The notes beneath the pieces were generated by a model. It saw nothing but the letters and a program-made list of their open reading frames with translations, ran no database searches and was not told the origin of the DNA. Source: Serratia fonticola (GTDB taxonomy: Bacteria; Pseudomonadota; Gammaproteobacteria; Enterobacterales; Enterobacteriaceae). From it: 64,000 nt of DNA. Position numbers and translations under genes: made by a program. The DNA is taken from contig NZ_CP011254.1 in the NCBI RefSeq assembly GCF_001006005.1, positions 2,480,001 through 2,544,000 of the forward strand, read 5' to 3'. Below are positions 19,247 to 28,609 of the stretch, in pieces; the stretch's first letter is position 1; each line of letters begins with the position of its first letter.

Positions 19247-19867
19247 TGTTGTTTCCTCCACAAAGCCGGTTTATGAGTTGTCATCTGCTGTGCCGTTCGG
19301 CCATGAGGGGATCAAGGTTTCCGACGGCTAAGGGCACTATACCCCTCCGGTAGTTATTCAAAATATAAATTCATTAATCGATATCTATTTAGTTTTTTGT
19401 TCTGATAATAAGCCTCTATTTATCATCTGTTTATCTGTTTGCTCTGATAATCAGCCCGATAATAGTTCTGCTCCCTGGCAAGAAATGGCGGGTTTTGGCA
19501 TTCACTTAAGGGCGGGAAATAATGTTAAATCTATGGTATTCAAATGGGTTTTTTAGGTAGCGGAGGGGCTTGCAGACTGTGGAGTAGCGCAGGTTTTTTT
19601 GGGCAGTTGTTAAGGTCGGCAATCTCCCCTCACCCTAACCCTCTCCCGTAGGGAGAGGGGACTGAACGTGCCACAGATTAGCCTCTGTACCTAACTTCGG
19701 CTCCGTACTGGCTCCCTCTCCTTTTTGGGGAGAGGGTTGGGGTGAGGGGAAATAGCGATCGCCGAATAACCGACAGGCATTATGACTATCAGGGGCGGTT
19801 TTTGGGGTAATGAGAGGCAGGCCAGAGGCTTAGGACAAGGGGGAACAGCTTTGCTGGGGAACGGGCG
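19247..19867. promoter_or_regulatory. Upstream region of the BMC operon, no gene
   Basis: About 620 bases without a supported gene. 19350-19480 is AT-rich and should hold the BMC operon promoter on the minus strand; CTGATAAT occurs twice (around 19401 and 19444), a possible binding repeat. The palindromic repeat element at 19626-19749 fills the middle. A 65-codon open frame near 19782 has no ribosome site and is not accepted. Confidence 0.4.
19626..19749. repeat. Palindromic intergenic repeat, 124 bp
   Basis: Begins CCCCTCACCCTAACCCTCTC and ends GAGAGGGTTGGGGTGAGGGG, an inverted repeat of about 20 bases. Shorter interior than the copies at 8709 and 58118. Confidence 0.8.
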
Positions 19868-20389
19868 TTACTCTAACTGGCTGCCGGGTTTCAACGCGCA
19901 GATAAACAGTGGGGAGTTGATCGAACTGAGCAGCACGGTGTCGGCATTGATTTTCTCCATCGCCAATTGTAGGCCGTAGTGGCTGTCTGACATTTCCCGC
20001 ATAAAGTAATCAAAGATCACGTCGGGAGATTGATCGATAGAGGACTTGCTGGACACCCAGCGGTTGATCTGATAATAGCGGGCTCCGGGGGAAACACGCT
20101 TGCTGGTATAATCAAACTGTACGTAGCGTTGTAAATAAAGCCAGCCTGCCTCCGAGTCTGAATATCCTTCCACCACGATGGAACCTTTACCTTTGACATT
20201 AAAGTTAAAGTGAATATTGACGTTAACGGATTCGGTAACGGTATCTTCAAAGTGCATAATGGCTTTGGTTGAGCAATTTAAAACATCATCGCGCTGGATA
20301 ACATTATGCTTAACGGTGATAAATAGTGAGACCAGTAGCAATATGATAGAGACGGCAAACAGCCTTCTCCCCCAGCCCATTGTTTTCAT
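19868..20389 (-). CDS. FidL-like membrane-anchored periplasmic protein
   Basis: 173 residues with one N-terminal membrane helix (about residues 9-26, LFAVSIILLLVSLFITV) and a periplasmic remainder. The arrangement and sequence style match FidL-like proteins encoded beside ToxR/CadC-type regulators in enterobacteria. It starts three bases after the regulator's stop, so the two are translated together. Likely it modulates the regulator's periplasmic sensing, but the signal is unknown. Confidence 0.65.
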   Translation of the reverse strand: MKTMGWGRRLFAVSIILLLVSLFITVKHNVIQRDDVLNCSTKAIMHFEDTVTESVNVNIHFNFNVKGKGSIVVEGYSDSEAGWLYLQRYVQFDYTSKRVSPGARYYQINRWVSSKSSIDQSPDVIFDYFMREMSDSHYGLQLAMEKINADTVLLSSINSPLFICALKPGSQLE

Positions 20390-20392
20390 AAT

Positions 20393-21187
20393 TTATTTCC
20401 ATGAATAATAAAAATAGTTATCGCAGTAGCTGAATGTATTATCTTGATGTTTGGCGCAGTGTGCGAGAAACGTCCGGCCTAACCCGTTGGATTGCAGCTT
20501 ATCACCATAAAAGAACAGAAAACGTTCGTCTTTATCATACTTTATGTTCTTTTTTTCTTTGACGGCAATAAAGTTTTTCAGGTAATTCTCGCGCATTCTT
20601 GGATTTATCATGGCGTCGGTGGATAACACCTCAATGGGTTCCTGCGCGACGGGGGTGAAGACGAGAGGGGTCAGGCTGCCGTTGTTACTCCACGACCAGC
20701 CGATCAGCGCGATGGCCAACAGCGATATCATTGCCCCTGCATAACCCCAGTAGCGATCGTTGTTGGTGGTGGCCGCCGCTACCGGCGTTGGTTCTGGAGC
20801 TACCTCGGCAGAGGGTTCCTGTTCGCTGGCATGTATTACCGGATGCAACAAGGAGTCATCGATTACCTCGATCGTCAGCTCTGGATTGATTTCCAACCTG
20901 CCACGGGCCACGGTGACGATCACGTTCTCAATGCCATAACGGCGAAAGGCTTTGCGCAGGATGCTCAGGTACTGATTCAGGTTGCTGTTGGAGGACATTA
21001 GCCCGTTGTCGTCCCAGACCCGCTGCATTACCGTATCGCGGCTGATCACGCCAGGATGCTGGATCATGAAGAACAGCAGGGCGTTGGCAGTGATGGTGAG
21101 CTGGCTATCTGACTTGCCGCCATCGTCCAGCTTTAGCGAACCTTCGGTGGCGTCATAAATAAGAAAGGCATTAATTTTGTATTTCAT
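20393..21187 (-). CDS. ToxR/CadC-like transmembrane transcriptional regulator
   Basis: 264 residues from the ATG at 21187 (AGGGGCG upstream). Residues 1-95 are a winged-helix DNA-binding domain of the OmpR/ToxR type: MQRVWDDNGLMSSNSNLNQY leads to the recognition helix region LRKAFRRYGI. A Pro/Ala-rich linker follows, then one membrane helix near residues 140-160 and a periplasmic domain of about 100 residues with two cysteines near its end, which could form a disulphide. It pairs with the FidL-like gene. Being next to the BMC operon it is a candidate regulator of it, but this is only positional inference. Confidence 0.8.
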   Translation of the reverse strand: MKYKINAFLIYDATEGSLKLDDGGKSDSQLTITANALLFFMIQHPGVISRDTVMQRVWDDNGLMSSNSNLNQYLSILRKAFRRYGIENVIVTVARGRLEINPELTIEVIDDSLLHPVIHASEQEPSAEVAPEPTPVAAATTNNDRYWGYAGAMISLLAIALIGWSWSNNGSLTPLVFTPVAQEPIEVLSTDAMINPRMRENYLKNFIAVKEKKNIKYDKDERFLFFYGDKLQSNGLGRTFLAHCAKHQDNTFSYCDNYFYYSWK

Positions 21188-21227
21188 TATCGCCCCTGGG
21201 TGATTGGCTGCCCGCAAACCGCGGAGG

Positions 21228-21794
21228 TTAAAGCTCCTCGAAGGTCATTGCCGCCAGCCTCGTCACCAATGCAAGCCGCTCTTCCGGCGTCATAGTGACT
21301 CCTTCCGTAAGTTCAGAAAGCCATAGGCCGTCTGCACCATAGCGCACCAAATTACCTACGTAGCTGCGATCCAGTTCATCGGCATTGGCCAGATGTTGCA
21401 GCACCCAGTCCCGCCAGCATTTACGCAACACCATTTCATGCGGCATGGCCAGCGACAGCAGGGCCAATTGACGGCTGGTGTCGGTTTCACTGATGCCTGC
21501 CAGGTACATCAGATAGGCCCGGGAGAAGCGCCCACGTGGGTTATCGTCCACGGCCATCAGCGCCATAATGCCGCGATCCATCACGGCCAGCAGGCGAATA
21601 AACAGCGCATGTATCAGCTCCTGCCTGCCGGGAAAGTGGTGCAGCAGCCCGCCCTTGCTGACCCCAGCCTGCTTGGCGACGGCGTTTAGCGACAGCGCGG
21701 CAATCCCATCTTTAGCGGCGATGATACTGGCGGCTTCCAGCAGCTGCTCTTGCAGCCGTTCCGGGTCTTTTTTGCGATGCACATGGGTATTCAT
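21228..21794 (-). CDS. TetR-family repressor
   Basis: 188 residues from the ATG at 21794. Longer in-frame starts would translate through the operator palindrome at 21803-21822 and are rejected. The N-terminal HTH is clear: SLNAVAKQAGVSKGGLLHHF. The ligand domain (from about residue 65) is helical and of the TetR_C type seen in multidrug or metabolic repressors. It is followed by the ToxR-like gene on the same strand. Because the operator lies just upstream of its own start, autorepression is likely; a second target is not visible nearby. Confidence 0.9.
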   Translation of the reverse strand: MNTHVHRKKDPERLQEQLLEAASIIAAKDGIAALSLNAVAKQAGVSKGGLLHHFPGRQELIHALFIRLLAVMDRGIMALMAVDDNPRGRFSRAYLMYLAGISETDTSRQLALLSLAMPHEMVLRKCWRDWVLQHLANADELDRSYVGNLVRYGADGLWLSELTEGVTMTPEERLALVTRLAAMTFEEL

Positions 21795-21802
21795 GCGGCG
21801 AT

Positions 21803-21822
21803 CATACCGACCAGCCGGTATG
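21803..21822. promoter_or_regulatory. TetR operator palindrome
   Basis: CATACCG (21803-21809), six-base spacer, CGGTATG (21816-21822): a perfect 7-bp inverted repeat eight bases upstream of the tetR-type gene. The CATACC/GGTATG half-site style is common for TetR repressors. Confidence 0.75.
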
Positions 21823-21990
21823 TCATTTTTGATCGAGGTCAATCCGCTAACCCTAAAGGTCTGACCAATCCTGAATAATGATAGGTAGGTCAAACTATTT
21901 TAGTTATCAATCAATTAGGAAAGTTTTTACTAGCTTAATCGGGGTTGGGAGCTAACTGGGGCGTTAAGGCTGACAAGTGGCTCGGACGGT

Positions 21991-22025
21991 TCCCTCTCCT
22001 TGTGGGAGAGGGCTAGGGTGAGGGG
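21991..22025. repeat. Short palindromic intergenic repeat
   Basis: TCCCTCTCCTTGTGGGAGAG followed by GGCTAGGGTGAGGGG, the right half of the repeat family, just after the GntP transporter gene. Confidence 0.7.
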
Positions 22026-22028
22026 CGT

Positions 22029-23414
22029 TTACAACAACCAATCCAGTATCAGGACACCGACCAGGCTGATCGCCCAGGCTATAGTAGTGGGCACTGACCA
22101 GACCATCATCTGCTGCTTCACGTCCTTAATCCCCATCATCCTGTTGACTACCCAGAACATGCTGTCGTTAAAGTAGCTGAAGAACAGCGCGCCCATGGTG
22201 GCGGCCTGCGCGGCAGCGAGCATATTGACGCCGGGTAACTGGCTGACGATAGGGGCTGAGATGGAGGCTGCGGTGATCATGGCGACAGTGCCCGAACCCT
22301 GTATCAAGCGCACCAGCGTAGCGATAAAGAACGGGATCAATACCGGGGACAGCGGCAGATTGGCGACGTGCTGCGCCAGCAAGGTTCCGGTGCCACTTTC
22401 ACGTAATACTGCCCCAAGCGCGCCACCGGCACCGGTCACCAGCAAGATAATCCCGGCGGCCTGCAAGCCTTCTTCCAGCCGCTCCAGCGTTTCGTGCTTG
22501 TCGACCTTCGGCATCAGGGTGTAAACCGCCAGCAGCACGCTGATGGCCAATGCAATCACCGGTGCACCGAGGAAGGCAAAGGCTTGCCCCCACAGGCTTT
22601 CCCCCAACCAGGCCATTCCTTCAGATTTGGCCAGCATATTGTTCACCGCGTTGATAAAAATCAGCACGATGGGGGCGATGATTGGCAGCAGCGATAACGT
22701 TAAGCTCGGCAGCACTTTGGCTTCTTTCTCAGCCAGATAGCGCTGGTGGGCGGCCCGTAGGTCTTCCGGCTCATCTTCCTGGTCTTCTGGTGTAAAATCC
22801 GGGTAATAGGTGCCGAGCCAGCGCGCATAGATCACAATGCCGATCACGCAGGGAATGGCTAACACCAGCCCGGCCAGCATCATAGCGCCGATATCCACGC
22901 CGAAGATCCCCGCCACCCCTAATGGTCCCGGTGTTGGGGGCACTGCATGATGGGTAATGATCAGGCCACCCGCCAAGGCTACGCCGAGTGTCAGAAGATT
23001 GCGTTTGCCCTTCTTGGCCAGCGCCTTGACCAGCGGATAAAGGATGACGAAGGCCGAATCGACAAAAATCGGGATGCTGACGATATAGCCGGTGATCGCC
23101 AACGCCCACTCCTCACGCTTTTTACCCAGCCACTTGATAAAGCTGAAGGCGATCTGCTCCGCCGCGCCGGAAACTTCCAGCACGCGGCCCATCATCACCC
23201 CCAGGCCAATAACAATCCCGATACTGCCGAGCGTGCTGCCAAACCCTTTGGAGATGGTATCTACCGTCTGCATGGCGCTCAGCCCGCCGCTGATCCCGGC
23301 GATAGAGGCTGCTGCCAGCATGGCGATCAACGCATGAACCCGGGTGCGTAATACCAGCCACACCAGCACGAATACGGCGACCGCCAAACCAATGATGGGA
23401 GTATAAAGTGCCAT
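22029..23414 (-). CDS. GntP-family organic acid:H+ symporter
   Basis: 461 residues with about 12-14 membrane helices. The GntP signature region is visible (IPIFVDSAFVILYPLVKALA and THHAVPPTPGPLGVA). It starts two bases after the dehydrogenase denD and is part of its operon, so it probably imports D-erythronate, D-threonate or a related four-carbon sugar acid, as YgbN is thought to do in the E. coli otn locus. Substrate is inferred from context. Confidence 0.88.
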   Translation of the reverse strand: MALYTPIIGLAVAVFVLVWLVLRTRVHALIAMLAAASIAGISGGLSAMQTVDTISKGFGSTLGSIGIVIGLGVMMGRVLEVSGAAEQIAFSFIKWLGKKREEWALAITGYIVSIPIFVDSAFVILYPLVKALAKKGKRNLLTLGVALAGGLIITHHAVPPTPGPLGVAGIFGVDIGAMMLAGLVLAIPCVIGIVIYARWLGTYYPDFTPEDQEDEPEDLRAAHQRYLAEKEAKVLPSLTLSLLPIIAPIVLIFINAVNNMLAKSEGMAWLGESLWGQAFAFLGAPVIALAISVLLAVYTLMPKVDKHETLERLEEGLQAAGIILLVTGAGGALGAVLRESGTGTLLAQHVANLPLSPVLIPFFIATLVRLIQGSGTVAMITAASISAPIVSQLPGVNMLAAAQAATMGALFFSYFNDSMFWVVNRMMGIKDVKQQMMVWSVPTTIAWAISLVGVLILDWLL

Positions 23415-23416
23415 AT

Positions 23417-24379
23417 TCAGCTCCCGGCCTGCGGCATCTCATCGCGCATAAAGGCGCGGATGATCTGCTGGAAGTTTTCATCGGCACGGAACCCCAACGC
23501 CAATGCACGTTGTACATCGAAGTTGCCCGGCCAACTGGCGACAATACGATTGATGGCTTCGTCCGGCACAAAGTTCACCTTGGCGCGAGCCTGCTCACCG
23601 GCCACCTCCTCCAGTGCGGCTAGCATCTGCTCTACTGTGACGCTGATGCCGGGAAGGTTGACGATGCGTGAGGTGCCGAACTGCGCGGCAGGCAACGTGG
23701 CGGCATGGATAAAGTTGCGTACCACGGTGCCAGGGCTGGACAGCCATAGCGTCAACTCTGGGGAGACCGGGCAGACTGAAGGCTCCCCGTGCAATGGTTC
23801 ACGGATGATGCCGCTGGCAAAGGAGGATGCTGCCTTATTCGGCTTGCCGGGGCGCACGCTGATGGTGGGCAGACGCAGCACCCGCGCATCGACAAATCCT
23901 TTGCGGGCGTAATCATTGATCAACAGTTCACACAGAGCCTTTTGTGCACCGTAGGAGGATTGTGGCTGCACGGCGCACTCATCGGTGACGGTGGCTGGAA
24001 GCTGGCCGCCAAACACCGCCAGCGAGCTGGTGAAGATAAACTTCATTGCCGGGGCATTGCGGCGCGCGGCTTCCAACAGTTGGCGAGTGGCGTCAAAGTT
24101 CACCTGCATCCCGAGATCGAAGTCGCTTTCCGCATGGCTGCTGACGATGGCGGCCAGGTGAAACAGCACGCTGCAATCGCTATCGATCAGCCGATCGGCG
24201 GCATCGGGTTGAGTGAGATCGAGTGCCAGGCAGCGAACTCGCGGATCGGCTAGCGGGGCGTTAGGCTGTTGGATATCTGCCAGCACCAGTTCGTCAAAAG
24301 GTAGCGTATTGTCTCGCAGTAGCGCGGTTGCCAAGCGTTGACCCAAAAATCCTGCTCCGCCAGTAATGATGACCTTCAT
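23417..24379 (-). CDS. denD: D-erythronate dehydrogenase (SDR family)
   Basis: 320 residues, extended short-chain dehydrogenase. NAD-binding GGAGFLG at residue 7, an LFHLAAIVSSHAESD segment, catalytic YGAQK (YxxxK), and LRLPTISVRPG are typical of DenD, which oxidises D-erythronate to 2-oxo-tetronate. It lies between a DeoR regulator and a GntP transporter, all on the minus strand. The remaining pathway enzymes (isomerase OtnI, kinase OtnK, aldolase OtnC) are absent from the window. AAGGAA precedes the ATG. Confidence 0.82.
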   Translation of the reverse strand: MKVIITGGAGFLGQRLATALLRDNTLPFDELVLADIQQPNAPLADPRVRCLALDLTQPDAADRLIDSDCSVLFHLAAIVSSHAESDFDLGMQVNFDATRQLLEAARRNAPAMKFIFTSSLAVFGGQLPATVTDECAVQPQSSYGAQKALCELLINDYARKGFVDARVLRLPTISVRPGKPNKAASSFASGIIREPLHGEPSVCPVSPELTLWLSSPGTVVRNFIHAATLPAAQFGTSRIVNLPGISVTVEQMLAALEEVAGEQARAKVNFVPDEAINRIVASWPGNFDVQRALALGFRADENFQQIIRAFMRDEMPQAGS

Positions 24380-24406
24380 GGTTATATTCCTTTGTAGGGG
24401 GTGTTA

Positions 24407-25174
24407 TCAGAGGTTGATGCTGTGCAGCCGCACGCCACGCTCTTGGAGTTGTTGCTGCGTTTCTGGCGGCAGGGCGGCATCGCAGATGATGTCGTCGAGC
24501 GCCGCCAGTGAGCAGACGCGAAACATGCCGTACTTGCCGTATTTACTGCTATCGGAGACCAGCACCTTGCGCCGGGCCACGTCCAGCAGCGCCTGTTTCA
24601 CCAGCACTTTCTCCTCGTGTGGGGTAGACAGACCATGTTCCAGATCCCAGGAACTGGTGCTGATAAAGGCCACGTCGATATTCAAGGTGCGCAACAGCAT
24701 GGCGGCGCAGCTGCCGACGCAGGAATAGTTGCGTTGATCGATTCGCCCGCCGGTGTGAAACAGGTTGAGCTGTGGGCGGTTCATCAGGTGCTGGATAATG
24801 GAAAAATCGTTGGTGACCACGGTCAGGTTGAAGCGCTCGGCCAGCTGGCGAGCGATCTCGAAGCTGGTGGTACCTGCGTCTAGATAGACCACCTGGCCAT
24901 CTTCGACCAGCTCGGCGGCATATTTGCCGATGGCCCGTTTTTGCCGATGGTGCAGTTGGGCCTTCTCTTTGTAGGCCAGCTCCTGGCGTAGCGCGTCACT
25001 CAGGCGCACGCCGCCACTGACGCTAATCACCTTGCCTTCTTCTTCCAGTTGATGGATGTCGCGCCTGACGGTCATATGTGAAACGCTCATTAACTCGGCC
25101 AGGGCCACGATGGTGACCAACTGATACTCATGTACATAGCGATAGATAAAATCGCGGCGTTCCGATGGGATCAT
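24407..25174 (-). CDS. DeoR-family transcriptional regulator (YgbI-like)
   Basis: 255 residues from the ATG at 25174 (AGGAG six bases before); the open frame also has a TTG two codons upstream. N-terminal winged helix: LAELMSVSHMTVRRDIHQLE. The C-terminal sugar-phosphate sensing domain has the DeoR marks YLDAGTTS and the SDSSKYGK end. It starts the operon with denD and the GntP transporter, and resembles YgbI of the E. coli threonate/erythronate cluster. Likely it represses this operon until a phosphorylated intermediate appears. Confidence 0.88.
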   Translation of the reverse strand: MIPSERRDFIYRYVHEYQLVTIVALAELMSVSHMTVRRDIHQLEEEGKVISVSGGVRLSDALRQELAYKEKAQLHHRQKRAIGKYAAELVEDGQVVYLDAGTTSFEIARQLAERFNLTVVTNDFSIIQHLMNRPQLNLFHTGGRIDQRNYSCVGSCAAMLLRTLNIDVAFISTSSWDLEHGLSTPHEEKVLVKQALLDVARRKVLVSDSSKYGKYGMFRVCSLAALDDIICDAALPPETQQQLQERGVRLHSINL

Positions 25175-25606
25175 GCTCAACTCCTGGTCGGTAGCGATGG
25201 TGCCGCTGGGTAGCTGTTATTTTTTGTTATGTTATTAATATTCAATCATTTGATTTAACAAATAAACGAGGGTTGTCACAGAAGGGTGGGTGGGTGTGGG
25301 GTGGGTTGATTGGTGTAAATATGTTTATATTCAACGTGTTGATTTTATTTTTTGCGATGGGATGAATCACAGAAGGTTGTGATGAAAAGTGTGAGGTGTA
25401 ACAAAAAAGCGCAGGTCTTGGTGCAGTTGCGCTGCGTAGAGTATCATCGCCTTTTTGGTGAGAACGCAGACCAGGCCCGATCAGACAGCCCCCTCTCGCT
25501 TAAGGCGGGAGGGGGGCTTTATCCGACCGTGACCTGGGTTCGGTGCGATCGCCTTGACGGTCACTTCTGAAAAATAGTATTTATGCAGACTCGGAAACAG
25601 GCTTTG
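25175..25606. other. Intergenic region with GC-rich hairpins, possible small RNA
   Basis: About 430 bases with no supported gene. AGCCCCCTCTCGC (around 25486) pairs with GGCGGGAGGGGGGCT (ending near 25517), followed by TTTAT on the plus strand, terminator-like. A second inverted repeat, GACCGT (about 25524) with ACGGTC (about 25557), lies just after. No plus-strand gene precedes the hairpin, so either a small RNA or a hairpin serving no annotated gene is present. A 72-codon open frame over the hairpin has no ribosome site and is not accepted. Confidence 0.35.
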
Positions 25607-26815
25607 CTACACCGGTTTATGGGCAAGCTCCAGATGATCGCGTTGAGCATTCTTCCGATTCTCATACGCCTCTTTTAGCCTCTTCATCGACTCCACCAGT
25701 ACTGAACGCGGACATCCAACGTTTAACCTCATGTGCCCTTCTCCGCCAGGGCCATATTGAATACCTGGTGAAAGACCGAGTTTAGCTTCATGGACAAAAA
25801 ACGATATTAACTGCTTATCACTGAGCCCCATTTCTTCAGCGTTAAGAAACAGCAAATAGGATGCACCACCGTAGACAACTGAAATCAATGGGCAGTTTTT
25901 TTCTATTTCACCTTTGACATATTTCACGTTATCGGATAAATAGGACAGTAATTTTTGATGCCAGTCATCACAGCGGGTATATGCTGAATAAATGGCTGCC
26001 TGCTGTAACGAGTTTGTCTCGGCAAGGTAACAGTCATCCAGAAAACTATAGAACTTATTGCGTAGCTCTTCATTTTTAATAATGGCTATACCTCCCTGTA
26101 TTGCGGGTGTATTAAACACCTTACTGATAGAAGTGAACACTATCGATTGACTGTTCAGCGCTTCATTTACCGTAAAAAAAGGGATGTGTAGCTTGCCGGG
26201 CAATGTTAAGTCACCATGAACCTCATCTGATACAATGATCACCCCTGCATCGTGACAATATCTGTTTATCCTCTCAACCGTTTCCCGATCCCATACCATA
26301 CCGCCGGGGTTGTGTGGCGAAGAAAAAAGGAACATCTGGCAGTTTTTTAGTTTCTCTCTGAAATCATGCCAATCAAACTCATAGCGACCATTTTTCTCAA
26401 TTAGGCGGGTTTGTATCAGGCTTCTGCCACTTTTTTTTATAAAGTTAGGGTAAGGATCATATATTGGCGTGCAAGTTAATATATTATCGCCTGTCTTGGT
26501 TAGAGCCATTAGAGACAATACTATGGTTTTGATTACACCCGGAACAAAATGCAGCCAATCCGCATTGACATCATAACCATACCGATTTTTATACCACTCG
26601 GTAACCGATTGCTTCCAGTGGGGGTGATCCAGATTATATCCTTGAACCGGCTCAGTCACGACGGAACGCAACGTATCAATAATGGGTTGCGGAGTCTTGA
26701 AATCCATATCTGCAATCCAAAGCGGCAATACATCATCAGTACCAAACATTTGTTGCAATTGCCCATACTTACGACAATGAGCATCTCTTGTGACAACGTA
26801 ATCAAACAAAGACAT
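25607..26815 (-). CDS. MalY/PatB-type C-S beta-lyase or aminotransferase
   Basis: 402 residues, fold-type I PLP enzyme. The Schiff-base Lys lies in TSISKVFN, preceded by the Asp region SDEVHGDL and the PHNPGG loop typical of the PatB/MalY group. Family members cleave cystathionine and other S-conjugates (beta-lyase) and some act as aminotransferases. It ends a minus-strand run behind an NhaC-type antiporter and a MelR-like regulator. Base composition is lower in GC than the BMC operon, suggesting a separate origin for the three genes. GGAG before the ATG. Confidence 0.87.
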   Translation of the reverse strand: MSLFDYVVTRDAHCRKYGQLQQMFGTDDVLPLWIADMDFKTPQPIIDTLRSVVTEPVQGYNLDHPHWKQSVTEWYKNRYGYDVNADWLHFVPGVIKTIVLSLMALTKTGDNILTCTPIYDPYPNFIKKSGRSLIQTRLIEKNGRYEFDWHDFREKLKNCQMFLFSSPHNPGGMVWDRETVERINRYCHDAGVIIVSDEVHGDLTLPGKLHIPFFTVNEALNSQSIVFTSISKVFNTPAIQGGIAIIKNEELRNKFYSFLDDCYLAETNSLQQAAIYSAYTRCDDWHQKLLSYLSDNVKYVKGEIEKNCPLISVVYGGASYLLFLNAEEMGLSDKQLISFFVHEAKLGLSPGIQYGPGGEGHMRLNVGCPRSVLVESMKRLKEAYENRKNAQRDHLELAHKPV

Positions 26816-26947
26816 TACAAGCTCCAGGTGCGATTAAATATCATTTAAACAACACGTATAACAAAATTATTCATAGGGCATATCTACGGCAATATGCATA
26901 TCTTGGCTATTGTCTCAGGGGAAGTCATCTTCCTGATGACTCTCTTA

Positions 26948-28408
26948 TTATCGTTGAGGCTCCATGACATTATCAGGAGTATCATGCGGATCAAGTTTGG
27001 CAATACCAATCCCCGTTGCCGCCCACAGTAGTGCAAAGATGACGCCGCTGTAACACAAGATTGCCCAAGGTAAATAATCAAGCGTTGAAACGCCCAACAT
27101 AGTTGCACAATAAACTCCGGAAGCAGACCAAGGAATAATAGGTTCGACGACCGTCCCGGCGTCCTCGGTTGTCCGGGAGAGATTCTTGGCTGCAAGACCT
27201 CGTTTGCGGTACTCGTCTTTAAAGGCATCACCACATAGCAACAAGGGTAAAGTACCGTTTGCTGTACAGGCACAGATGATGAAGGTCGTCGCAATCGTGG
27301 TGAGTACGAGGCGGAAAGTTGATTTAACCCCTTTTGTCAGCGCATGAATAACGGTGTGCAGAGAGCCCGTTGCGCTCATCGCTCCGGCGAAGCTAAAGGC
27401 ACTAAAAACAGTAACAAAACTACTAAACATAGATATTGCACCACCTCGCTCAAGTAAGCGAGAGACATCGGAAGAGAGAGCAGAGACGTTACCCTCTTCG
27501 ATCATAGAGAGTTTAAAACCACTCACCACCGATTCACCTACCGATGACGCAGAGAATTCCTGAAAGACTAAAGCAAGGATCATTGAGACTGAGGTAGACA
27601 GGAATAACATAGGAATAGGGGGTTTTTTTGATAGAGAACCATATAAGACAATAACCGGTGGCAATAGCAGAAGAGGGTTAAAATGATAAACATGACCTAT
27701 CGATGTCATCAGCTTGACAATATTTTCAGGTGCGCTTATAGAGGCATCAATGCCCATCCCCATATAGCTGTATATGACACAGCATATAATAAAGCCTGGG
27801 CCGGTTGTCCACAGAAGGTGCCCTATATGAGAATAGAGATTTACACCGGCAGCTAAGGCCGCCATATTGGTGGAGTCAGATACTGGGGAGAGCTTATCAC
27901 CAAACCAACAGCCTGAGACAATGGCCCCTGCGGCAATGGGGAGTGAGACATTAAGTCCAATAGCAACGCCAATCATCGCGATCCCAACGGTACCAATGGA
28001 ACCCCAGGAGGTACCGGTACAAACAGAGATCAACGCCCCCAGAAGGAAAGCTGAAATATAAAAATACTGAGGATTAATGAGCTTTAAACCATAGTAAATC
28101 ATCATTGGTATCGTACCCGATACCATCCATGATCCAATTAAAAAACCGATGCTCGCGACAATCAGTATTACAGGGAGTGCTTCAGATATTTTATTACAAA
28201 TGGATTTTAGAATATCATCCCACGTAAAACCATGAGCTATAGCTATGAATGAAGCCGTAGCGGTACCCATCAGGATCATGGGTTCCGCACGAATATTAAA
28301 GATAAAGTACCCAATGCTGATCCCGCATAGCATTACCACCATAGGTAAGGCTGACCAAAAAAAGGATAGTTGCCTTTTATTTTTTGAGGTGTCGCTATTC
28401 AAATCCAT
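26948..28408 (-). CDS. NhaC-type Na+/H+ (or amino acid) antiporter
   Basis: 486 residues from the ATG at 28408 (GGATGG upstream; another ATG lies four codons earlier). Around 11-12 membrane helices. The NhaC-family stretches TGTSWGSIGTVGIAMIGVA and CWFGDKLSPVSDSTNMA are clear. Members exchange Na+ for H+ or, in some cases, exchange organic ions such as malate for lactate. Paired with a C-S lyase, it might carry the lyase substrate or product instead of Na+ alone; this is inference. 132 bases separate it from the lyase gene, with a small hairpin between (26923-26941). Confidence 0.88.
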   Translation of the reverse strand: MDLNSDTSKNKRQLSFFWSALPMVVMLCGISIGYFIFNIRAEPMILMGTATASFIAIAHGFTWDDILKSICNKISEALPVILIVASIGFLIGSWMVSGTIPMMIYYGLKLINPQYFYISAFLLGALISVCTGTSWGSIGTVGIAMIGVAIGLNVSLPIAAGAIVSGCWFGDKLSPVSDSTNMAALAAGVNLYSHIGHLLWTTGPGFIICCVIYSYMGMGIDASISAPENIVKLMTSIGHVYHFNPLLLLPPVIVLYGSLSKKPPIPMLFLSTSVSMILALVFQEFSASSVGESVVSGFKLSMIEEGNVSALSSDVSRLLERGGAISMFSSFVTVFSAFSFAGAMSATGSLHTVIHALTKGVKSTFRLVLTTIATTFIICACTANGTLPLLLCGDAFKDEYRKRGLAAKNLSRTTEDAGTVVEPIIPWSASGVYCATMLGVSTLDYLPWAILCYSGVIFALLWAATGIGIAKLDPHDTPDNVMEPQR

Positions 28409-28609
28409 AATTCCATCCAATAGTTAATGGTTGATAGTTGATGATTGAACAGATAAAATAAATCTCTACGAGAGTTCGCCCGGTCCTTAAGTAAGATGAT
28501 TTCAAGGTTCTACAAAATAATTGTTGGTTTTCCCTGGCTATATAAGACACTCTGTTTAGCAGTGTTAACTGATACATCCATGTTAATAATAAGCGTTTCT
28601 TATTGAAAA

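Noticed and set aside
19440..19520. Possible sigma-54 promoter for the BMC operon (TGGCAAG element)
   Set aside because: Spacing and second element do not fit TGGCAC-N5-TTGCA in the needed orientation.
25352..25570. 72-codon frame in the DeoR/C-S lyase intergenic region
   Set aside because: Covers a GC-rich hairpin, no ribosome site and no recognisable similarity.
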